Source: a bacterium
Lineage (GTDB): Bacteria; Desulfobacterota; Deferrisomatia; Deferrisomatales; BM512
Direction: 5' to 3'
Length of the DNA: 11,806 bases
Assembly (NCBI GenBank): GCA_009724975.1
Contig: SRXB01000039.1
Coordinates: 1-11,806, forward strand
Under the pieces are notes generated by a model that made no database searches, had not been told where the DNA came from, and saw only the letters and a program-made list of their open reading frames with translations. The position numbers and the translations under genes are program-made. Shown here one piece after another: positions 6,041 to 11,806 of the stretch; the stretch's first letter is position 1; every line of letters begins with the position of its first letter.

Positions 6041-7101
6041 ATCTCGCAGGCCTTGTGACGGGGAAGGATTATCGTCACGGTCGCGCCCTTGCCCGCTTCG
6101 CTTTCAATTGAAACGCTTCCCCTGTGCTGGGCGATTATGCGGTGGACTATGGTGAGGCCAAGCCCCGCGCCCGACATTTTTGAGGTGAAGAAGGGATTGA
6201 AGAGGTGGGGCAGGTCTTCCCTGGCTATGCCGTGGCCAGTGTCGGCGAAAACCAGCTTCACGCTCTCTTTTTGGGGCTTTATATCCACCGCCATGAGTCC
6301 CCCGCCCTCCATCGCCTCGATGGAATTTTCCAGCACGGCTCCGAGCGCTATGAGTATGTTGGCGCGGTCCCCCGTAACGGTGGCGTCCCCCCCGCCTATT
6401 GAAACGCTCACCTCTATTTTGCGGCCTGATAATTCTTCGGCCTTGTCCCCGAGGGCGGTTTTGACCGTCTCCGCGAGGTCGAAGGGTTCGGAGGGGTTGA
6501 GGTTTAGGGTCTTGAAGGAGACTATTGCGTTAACCATGCGCTCAAGGCGCTCGACCTCGGAGATGATGTGCTCGGCGTAGCCCCTGCGCGGGTCCCCCTC
6601 GGGCGAGGAGGAGTGTATGCGCCGCGCGAACCCGCCTATCGCAACCATGGGGTTTCTCACCTCGTGGGCGACCCCCTCCGCCATGAGCCCCAGCGCCCCC
6701 ATCTTCTCCTCCACGGCGTGGCGCTCCTCGCTGACCCGCCGCTTTATGAGCATGCGTATGCGGGCGGCGAGCTCCTTGGGGTTGAAGGGCTTTGTCATGT
6801 AGTCGTCGGCGCCGATTTCCAGCCCCTTGACCTTGTCGGGGGTGTCTTTTTTTGCGGTGAGAAGGATAACGGGCATGGAACGGGTGGAGGGGTTGGTCTT
6901 GAGGACGTGGCAGACCTCGAAGCCGTCCATCTTCGGCATCATCACGTCAAGCACGACAAGATCGGGCTTTTTCGCCTCGATCTTCCTGAGGGCCTCGAAG
7001 CCGTCGCCCGCGATCTCAACCTCGTAGTCCATAAGGGTGAGGCTTTCGGCCAAAAGCTCGGCGTTTTCAGTGTTGTCGTCTACGACCAGAACCCTGTCCA
7101 T
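6037..7101 (-). CDS. Hybrid signalling protein: N-terminal receiver domain + histidine kinase
   Basis: A 354-residue soluble protein. Residues 1-120 are a receiver domain with D8/D9, phosphoacceptor D52 (VVLDVMMP), T82 and K104 (MTKPF). A dimerisation/phosphoacceptor helix follows with the H-box AEGVAHEVRNP, the histidine being H146. The ATPase domain (about 205-350) has the N-box asparagine N259 (LENSIEAM), G1 box DTGHGI (287-292), F-box (FFTSK, 304-308) and G2 box GAGLGLTI (311-318), so both receiver and kinase appear active. No membrane or PAS sensor segment is present; the receiver is probably the input, so this protein would relay or tune a signal from another kinase. The second of two tandem ATGs is preferred because GGGAAGG lies four bases before it; the first (7104) is only one base away. 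Its stop overlaps xerD. Target and signal are unknown. Confidence 0.92.
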   Translation of the reverse strand: MDRVLVVDDNTENAELLAESLTLMDYEVEIAGDGFEALRKIEAKKPDLVVLDVMMPKMDGFEVCHVLKTNPSTRSMPVILLTAKKDTPDKVKGLEIGADDYMTKPFNPKELAARIRMLIKRRVSEERHAVEEKMGALGLMAEGVAHEVRNPMVAIGGFARRIHSSSPEGDPRRGYAEHIISEVERLERMVNAIVSFKTLNLNPSEPFDLAETVKTALGDKAEELSGRKIEVSVSIGGGDATVTGDRANILIALGAVLENSIEAMEGGGLMAVDIKPQKESVKLVFADTGHGIAREDLPHLFNPFFTSKMSGAGLGLTIVHRIIAQHRGSVSIESEAGKGATVTIILPRHKACEI

Positions 7102-7147
7102 CATACCTTCCCGCCTAATGGCCGATGGTTTTATCTCCCATGTACAA

Positions 7148-7174
7148 ATGATACTACATTTCGGGGCTTTTCAA
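7148..7174 (-). promoter_or_regulatory. Weak candidate promoter ahead of the receiver-kinase gene
   Basis: TTGAAA (7174-7169) and TATCAT (7153-7148) are separated by only 15 bases, shorter than usual. They lie in the 83-base gap between the M24 peptidase and the kinase, the largest gap in the window and visibly richer in A and T than its flanks, so a promoter here is reasonable, though this exact pairing is uncertain. Confidence 0.3.
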
Positions 7175-7187
7175 GAGGTTTGACTTT

Positions 7188-8378
7188 TCAGACGACGATT
7201 ATCTCCCTCGGCGAGGTGGTGATGCGCTCGCAGCCGTCGGCGCGCACTACGAAGGTGTCTTCTATGCCCACGATTCCCCTGCCTTTGAAGATGAATTTCG
7301 GTTCAAGGGCGAAGACCATCCCCTCTTCGAGTTTCATCGGGAATTTGTCGGCGATGAAGGGGTATTCGTCCACTTCAAGGCCTATGCCGTGGCCCACGAA
7401 GGAGACCGCGTCGCCTTCGCCGAGGAAGTTATCGCCAAAACCGCTCTCGTCGGCTTCCCTCAAGGCGATATCGTAAAGTTCCGAGCAGACCGCGCCCGGG
7501 CGTGCGTGTTTAATGACCTTTTCCTGCACCTTCACGGCGGCGTCGAAGGCTTTGGCGAAGATAGACTCTATCGGCCCTACTGAAAAGAGGCGGGTCTGGT
7601 CGCAAAGGTAGCCGCCGCAGTTGCCCACGAGGTCAACAGAGACCGGCTCGCCTTCTTCTATCTGGCGGGTGGAGGCGGATTGGCTCATCAGCGGGGAGAG
7701 GCCGCTGCCGGAGGTTGGCATGTCGAAGCCGCCAGCGCGCGCGGCGCTTTTGCCCGCCATCACGTGGCCGTAAAAGAGCCAGTGGTTGAAGGAGCGCATG
7801 GGGGTGTAGCCTGCGTGGCCCATCAGCCTCATGCGGTATTCTATGTGGGCGGCAAGCTCCAGTTCCGTCATGCCCGCCCGAAGCGTTTTAGCGGCGGTGG
7901 CGGCCCCCTCGCGCACCATCGCGCAGGCGTTCTTCATCGCCTCTATCTCTTTTTCGCTCTTTATAGCCCGAGTTAGCATGATGGGGTGGGTGGAGCTTTG
8001 GAGGTTTACGCCTGCAAAGAGTTTCTGGAGCCGCTCGAAGTTCAGCGCGGGCAAAATGTCGGTCTCGACTCCTATGGTCGAGAATTTGCGGCCTGCACCC
8101 GCTTCCAGGGCTCCGGGCAGGTCCTTTACCGATTCAAGGTAATGGACGGGCCAGACGCACTCCTCTTTGGCGCGCTCAAGGTCTTTGCGTATGAAGACAA
8201 GTGGCTCTCCCTCGGCGGGTATCAGTACGTAGCCGTTCTGGGCTGTTCCGGTGAAGTAGTAGCGATTGACGCGGTGGGTTAAAAGAACGGCATCAAGGCG
8301 GGAGTGAGAGAGGTGGGACTGGAGGGTTTGGACCCTTTTGGCGAATTCCTCTTTCGGGAAAACGGGGAGGTTCATCAT
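7188..8378 (-). CDS. M24 family metallopeptidase (Xaa-Pro aminopeptidase/dipeptidase-like)
   Basis: A 396-residue 'pita-bread' peptidase with the usual creatinase-like N-terminal domain (about 10-135) and M24 catalytic domain (about 140-390). The five dinuclear metal ligands are visible: D249 (SVDLVG), D260 (LCDQTR), H330 (GHGIGLEVDE), E359 (ALEPK) and E373 (GIEDTF). Related enzymes remove N-terminal residues before proline or cleave X-Pro dipeptides; substrate choice cannot be read from sequence. No signal peptide, so cytoplasmic. I start at the ATG at 8378 because GGAG lies six bases upstream. ATG 8375 is nearly as good (nine bases), while ATG 8390 has its AAGGA almost touching the start codon. 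The gene lies just past a terminator-like hairpin after der, so it either depends on read-through or has a promoter inside the end of der that I cannot identify. Confidence 0.92.
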   Translation of the reverse strand: MMNLPVFPKEEFAKRVQTLQSHLSHSRLDAVLLTHRVNRYYFTGTAQNGYVLIPAEGEPLVFIRKDLERAKEECVWPVHYLESVKDLPGALEAGAGRKFSTIGVETDILPALNFERLQKLFAGVNLQSSTHPIMLTRAIKSEKEIEAMKNACAMVREGAATAAKTLRAGMTELELAAHIEYRMRLMGHAGYTPMRSFNHWLFYGHVMAGKSAARAGGFDMPTSGSGLSPLMSQSASTRQIEEGEPVSVDLVGNCGGYLCDQTRLFSVGPIESIFAKAFDAAVKVQEKVIKHARPGAVCSELYDIALREADESGFGDNFLGEGDAVSFVGHGIGLEVDEYPFIADKFPMKLEEGMVFALEPKFIFKGRGIVGIEDTFVVRADGCERITTSPREIIVV

Positions 8379-8397
8379 GGCGTTCTCCATTTCCTTG

Positions 8398-8432
8398 AAA
8401 AAACGTCAAAGGCTCCCTTTGTGGGAGCCTTT
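8398..8432 (-). terminator. Intrinsic terminator after der
   Basis: A perfect ten-base-pair stem, AAAGGCTCCC/GGGAGCCTTT (8432-8408), closes a five-base loop; on the minus strand a run of six T (8403-8398) follows four bases after the stem. It begins three bases beyond the der stop codon and ends eight bases before the earliest ATG of the M24 gene. The four-base spacer before the T run may lower efficiency. Confidence 0.75.
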
Positions 8433-8435
8433 CTT

Positions 8436-9773
8436 CTAGCTGTCGTCCTCTTCCTCGCCGCTTCTCTTGCGTTTTCTGAAGTATAGCCTTAGCGGCACCC
8501 CCTCAAAGCCGAAGGTATCGCGGAAGCGGTTTTCCAGATACCGCTCGTAGTGCTTTGGTATTCCTTCGGGGTAGCTTGAGAACATGGCGAAGGCCGGCGG
8601 GCTGGTCGAGACCTGCGTGGAGTAGTAGATGCGGGTGCGCTTGTTCCCCACCATCGGCGGCGGCAGTTCGGTCATCGCCGCTTCCATGAAATCGTTTAGC
8701 TTGCTGGTGGAGATGCGCCGCCCGAAATCCTCGTGGACCTTTTTGACTATGTCAAAGACCCTCTCGGCGCGAAGGCCCGTGAGCGCCGATATGGAGATTA
8801 CCGGCACGTGGCGCATGGGGCCGAGCTTTACGGCTATATCTTTCTTCAGGTGGTCGAAGGTGGCGTGGTCTTTGGAGACGGCGTCCCACTTGTTGAGGCA
8901 CAGGACGGCGGCGCGTTTGCCGCGCAGTATCAGGTCGAGGATTTTGAGGTCCTGGTCCGAGATCCCCTCTATCGCGTCCACCATGAGGATGCACACTTCC
9001 GAGCGCTCTATCGCCTTTAGCGCCTTGAGGACGCTCCAGCGCTCGACGCCGTTTTCCACTTTTGATTTTCTGCGGATTCCGGCGGTGTCGATGAGAAGGT
9101 ATTCGGCGTCTTTAACGACGACCCGCGTATCTATGGCGTCGCGGGTGGTTCCCGCTATCGGGCTCACCACTACGCGCTCGGCTCCGAGGATGGAGTTGAC
9201 GAAGCTGGATTTGCCGACGTTTGGCCGCCCCAAAACGGCGACCCGTATCGCCTGGTCTTCCCCGTCGCCGAACTCGTCCCCCTGCGGCAGGCGCGATTCC
9301 ATCTCCTCGTGGAGGACGAAAAAGCCGAGGTTGTGCTCGGCGCTTACAGGAACTACCGTGGTGAAGCCGAGCGAGTAGAACTCGGAGACTGTCGCCTCCT
9401 GCTTGGGGCCGTCGACCTTGTTCACCACTACGATGACATCGCGGGCGCGCTTGCGCAGGTATTCCGAGATTTCGGCGTCGAGCGGGATGGGGCCTGTGTG
9501 GGCGTCCACGACGAAGAGGATGAGGTCGGCTTCGCTCACCGCCTGCTCGACCTGGTAGGCCATAGACCCCACGAGCTCGTCGTCCGAGTAGGGCTCAAGG
9601 CCGCCGGTGTCTACAATCGTCACCTTGCGTCCGCCCATCTCCGCGTCGGCGTAGTTGCGGTCGCGGGTGACGCCGGGTACGTCCTCGACTATTGCCACCT
9701 TTTTGCCGACAAGGCGGTTGAAGAGGGTCGACTTGCCTACGTTCGGCCTTCCGACTATCGCGACGAGGCTCAT
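8436..9773 (-). CDS. der: Ribosome biogenesis GTPase Der (EngA), tandem G domains
   Basis: A 445-residue protein with the diagnostic architecture of two tandem GTPase domains and a C-terminal KH-like domain. G domain 1: GRPNVGKS (8-15), DTGG (55-58), NKVD (118-121), SA (144-145). G domain 2: GRPNVGKS (182-189), DTAG (229-232), NKWD (294-297), SA (329-330). The KH-like end includes PPAFAMFSSYP (392-402), YERYLENRFRDTFGFEGVPL (409-428) and the typical basic tail. It acts in assembly of the 50S ribosomal subunit. All nucleotide-binding motifs are intact and the length is normal. The ATG overlaps the era stop by four bases (ATGA), implying translational coupling of two ribosome-assembly GTPases. 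A terminator hairpin follows directly, so der ends this transcription unit or much of it. Confidence 0.98.
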   Translation of the reverse strand: MSLVAIVGRPNVGKSTLFNRLVGKKVAIVEDVPGVTRDRNYADAEMGGRKVTIVDTGGLEPYSDDELVGSMAYQVEQAVSEADLILFVVDAHTGPIPLDAEISEYLRKRARDVIVVVNKVDGPKQEATVSEFYSLGFTTVVPVSAEHNLGFFVLHEEMESRLPQGDEFGDGEDQAIRVAVLGRPNVGKSSFVNSILGAERVVVSPIAGTTRDAIDTRVVVKDAEYLLIDTAGIRRKSKVENGVERWSVLKALKAIERSEVCILMVDAIEGISDQDLKILDLILRGKRAAVLCLNKWDAVSKDHATFDHLKKDIAVKLGPMRHVPVISISALTGLRAERVFDIVKKVHEDFGRRISTSKLNDFMEAAMTELPPPMVGNKRTRIYYSTQVSTSPPAFAMFSSYPEGIPKHYERYLENRFRDTFGFEGVPLRLYFRKRKRSGEEEDDS

Positions 9774-10672
9774 TTGTCCCTCGCCGAGTAGCCGAACTGC
9801 TCAAGTTTCTTGGGGTCTTTGGTCCAGTTCTTCTCGACCCCCACGTGGAGGTCGAGAAAGACCCTCACCCCAAGGAGTTTCTCAAGGTCTTCGCGGGCTT
9901 TCTTGCCGATTTCCTTGATGAGGGCGCCCCCCTTGCCTATAACTATGGCTTTTTGGCTGTCGCGCTCTACGTGGATGGTGGCGTGGATGACGGCGAGGTT
10001 TTTTTCCTCGCGTTCTTCCCACATATCCACGGTTACGGCTACTGAATAGGGAATCTCCTCGCCGGTGAGGTCAAAGACCTTCTCGCGGATGTATTCGGCG
10101 GCGATGAAGCGCTCGGGCCGGTCGGTGAGCGCGTCGTCGGGGTAGTATTCGGGCCCCTCGCCCATCCTTGCGGTGACGGCCTCAAGAAGGTCGGCCACGT
10201 TCTTTCCGGTAAGGGCGCTTATCTCGAAAATTCCCTCGAACTGCATCAGACCGGCGAAATTTACAGCCCGTCCCTCCTTGCGGTCGCACTTGTTGACCAC
10301 GAGGAAGACCGGAGAGCCGGTTTCTTTGAGTTTTTGGGCTATAAGGCGGTCGTCGTCGGTCGCGTCCTGCGAGCCGTCGACCATGAAGAGGACTAGGTCG
10401 ACCTCTCCCAAGGTTGAGAAGGCCTGTCCCGCCATGTATTTGTTTATGAGCTTCTCGCCCTCGTGGACCCCGGGGGTGTCGATGAAGACCAGCTGGCAGT
10501 CGCCTCGGTTGAGGACTCCGGTTATGCGGTTTCTCGTGGTTTGGGGCTTTGAGGAGGTTATTACCAGCTTTTCACCCAAAATCATGTTGAGCAGGGTGGA
10601 TTTGCCCGCGTTCGGCCTGCCGATTATCGCGATGAAGCCGGAGCGCGTTATCCGGTTTGGGGGAGTATGCAC
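9770..10672 (-). CDS. era: GTPase Era (30S assembly, 16S rRNA 3'-end binding)
   Basis: A 300-residue protein of normal Era length. The GTPase domain has GRPNAGKS (18-25), switch TT (45-46), DTPG (65-68), NKCD (127-130) and SA (152-153). The C-terminal KH domain has IVIGKGGALIKEIGKKARED (243-262) with the GKGG loop at 246-249, which in this family binds the 3' end of 16S rRNA. It functions in maturation of the small ribosomal subunit. Translation begins at GTG (10672): GGAAGG sits six bases upstream, immediately after the stop of the preceding peptidase gene, leaving 12 bases between genes. The stop overlaps der as ATGA. No key residue is missing. Confidence 0.98.
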   Translation of the reverse strand: MHTPPNRITRSGFIAIIGRPNAGKSTLLNMILGEKLVITSSKPQTTRNRITGVLNRGDCQLVFIDTPGVHEGEKLINKYMAGQAFSTLGEVDLVLFMVDGSQDATDDDRLIAQKLKETGSPVFLVVNKCDRKEGRAVNFAGLMQFEGIFEISALTGKNVADLLEAVTARMGEGPEYYPDDALTDRPERFIAAEYIREKVFDLTGEEIPYSVAVTVDMWEEREEKNLAVIHATIHVERDSQKAIVIGKGGALIKEIGKKAREDLEKLLGVRVFLDLHVGVEKNWTKDPKKLEQFGYSARDK

Positions 10673-10684
10673 GAAAATCCTTCC

Positions 10685-11806
10685 CTACTTTCCTTCCACG
10701 GCGGTTTTAAGGGCAAGTTCCTGCCCTTCCTTGGCGCGGAAGATTATGAAGGTTTTGGAGGAGTGCATCTGCTTGTCGTCCGAGGCGGTCAAGGAGAGGA
10801 TGTTGGACCCCTCTTCCAGCTCCACCTCGAAGGAGATCGCCGCGGCCTTGCCCTGACCCGCGTTTTTGTAGAAAACCTTCTTGTCGCCCAGATAGGCGTA
10901 GAAGTCCTCTACCTTGGAGTCGTCCGTCAGCGCCACGTCCAGCTTGATTTTGGCGGCTGTCGTGCGAAGCGGCGGCGGCGCTGAAAGTTTTATCGCGGGC
11001 GGGAAGCGGTCTTCGGAGGCGGCGTGCTTCTCTCCGGCGGTGAAGAGAAGTTCGTCGCTGAAAACGGCTCCGCTGTCGGCGTCGGTCACGTTTATCACCA
11101 GCTTGAATTTGCCTTCGTCGTCGGCCTTCTTGAACTCAAAAGACATCGGCGCGTCCTTGACCTCGCCTGGTTTCACCGCGTCGAAGTTGTGGCGGGCGCT
11201 TTTAAGGTATATGCGCTCGTTCTCGCCTTCGGCGCGAAGGGTCGTCTCGGTTTTGCCGGAGGCTCCCTCGCCCCTGTTTTTGACCTTTAGGCCAAGCTCT
11301 ATGAAATCGCCCGCGTCCACCACGCCGTTGCCGGAGAGTTTGGAGTCGGAGTTCTTTTCCGAGAAGGTATAGGAGTATTCAAAGCCCGGGGAGGGCACTC
11401 CTCTTGAGATTACGCCTCCCTTGCCTTCGGCGACATCTTCCGCCGAGCCGCTTTTAAGGGAGATGGTGACCGGATCCCAGCGGGAGGGCAGTGATTTGGG
11501 GGTCTTGACCTCGGTGGTCCAGGAGCGCTCCTGGCCCGCGTCTATCTTGCCGAAGACGAAATCGAGTCCGTCCAGCATGGGGTTGTCGGACTTGGTGCGG
11601 CCCCAGACCTTGTGGGCGGGCGATTTGGAGGTGTTTTTCACGGTTATCTTGATCTGCGCGGGCGAGCCGGCCATCAGGGCGTAATCCTCGCCCATGAAGA
11701 CAGTCAGCGCGCCCTTCTCGGCGGCGGGGCCGTCGCTCCAGTCCACGCCGAGGGCCACAAGGGCCGCCGCCACTTTCTTTTGCTGCTCTTCGTTGGCCTT
11801 GGCCAC
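10685..11806 (-). CDS. C-terminal part of a large envelope protein, probably MXAN_5808-type S41 (C-terminal processing) peptidase
   Basis: Only the last 373 or so codons lie in the window; the reading frame is open to the right edge, so the GTG there is an internal codon, not a start. The visible part appears to be a string of beta-rich, immunoglobulin/CARDB-like modules: about 30-118 (MGEDYALMAGSPAQIKITVK, 39-58), about 120-250 and about 265-360 (DDSKVEDFYAYLGDKKVFY, 307-325). The opening phrase VAAALVALGVDWSDGPA and the DxxxVxDFYAYLGDKKVFY region recall the C-terminal extension of deltaproteobacterial MXAN_5808-family S41 peptidases. The catalytic Ser/Lys domain and PDZ domain would lie to the right, outside the window, so catalysis cannot be verified. 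Such proteins are expected in the periplasm. The gene is 12 bases upstream of era and probably co-transcribed. The family assignment is moderately confident, from memory of the tail sequence. Confidence 0.65.
   Translation of the reverse strand: MAKANEEQQKKVAAALVALGVDWSDGPAAEKGALTVFMGEDYALMAGSPAQIKITVKNTSKSPAHKVWGRTKSDNPMLDGLDFVFGKIDAGQERSWTTEVKTPKSLPSRWDPVTISLKSGSAEDVAEGKGGVISRGVPSPGFEYSYTFSEKNSDSKLSGNGVVDAGDFIELGLKVKNRGEGASGKTETTLRAEGENERIYLKSARHNFDAVKPGEVKDAPMSFEFKKADDEGKFKLVINVTDADSGAVFSDELLFTAGEKHAASEDRFPPAIKLSAPPPLRTTAAKIKLDVALTDDSKVEDFYAYLGDKKVFYKNAGQGKAAAISFEVELEEGSNILSLTASDDKQMHSSKTFIIFRAKEGQELALKTAVEGK

Noticed and set aside
6568..7476. 302-codon plus-strand open frame spanning the kinase and peptidase 3' end
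   Set aside because: Long but antisense to two well-recognised genes and the gap between them, with no convincing ribosome binding site or domain.
8629..9378. 249-codon plus-strand open frame opposite der
   Set aside because: Ser/Arg-rich shadow of the highly conserved Der G domains.
1..11806. CRISPR arrays, tRNA/rRNA genes, insertion sequences, toxin-antitoxin pairs
   Set aside because: Looked for and not seen: no regularly spaced repeats, cloverleaf-like segments, transposase motifs or paired small genes.

Overview
This window looks like part of a chromosome from a Gram-negative bacterium of the old Deltaproteobacteria (Desulfobacterota or Myxococcota type). The DNA is GC-rich and densely packed, with no gap above about 85 bases, and every gene I can support lies on the minus strand. 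The lineage guess rests on three things: a C-terminal fragment resembling the MXAN_5808-type S41 peptidases, an era-der pair, and a DHH-CBS-tRNA nucleotidyltransferase fusion. It is an inference from protein resemblance, not a measured placement. I saw no tRNA, rRNA, CRISPR array, insertion sequence or phage gene.

In transcription order (right to left), the first block is the C-terminal part of a large envelope peptidase (cut by the window edge), then era (GTG start, 12 bases later), then der (ATGA overlap with era). A strong hairpin with a T-tract lies directly after der. An M24 metallopeptidase of the Xaa-Pro type follows.

The second block, after an 83-base gap, is a REC-histidine kinase protein, xerD (TTG start overlapping the kinase stop) and an 877-residue DHH/CBS/CBS/poly(A)-polymerase-type fusion (GTG start sharing one base with the xerD stop). 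The tight overlaps imply co-transcription and probably translational coupling. Kinase signalling, chromosome dimer resolution and RNA or tRNA 3'-end metabolism are thus linked by position only.

The third block starts at a compact junction (about 2455-2502) where the stop codon of the fusion gene lies inside a plausible -35 box and a small terminator-like hairpin overlaps the -10. It holds a single-domain response regulator, an SPFH (stomatin/prohibitin-like) protein with three C-terminal zinc ribbons, and a second zinc-ribbon protein running off the left edge. This last gene begins with TTG, so it is easily missed, but it has an excellent ribosome binding site, is open for 292 codons, and carries two copies of a zinc-ribbon plus 'PFW' unit. 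The SPFH/zinc-ribbon pair recalls the YdjI/YdjG part of the Bacillus envelope-stress operon. It is the most interesting part of the window; the rest is mostly well-known housekeeping machinery in slightly unusual arrangements.
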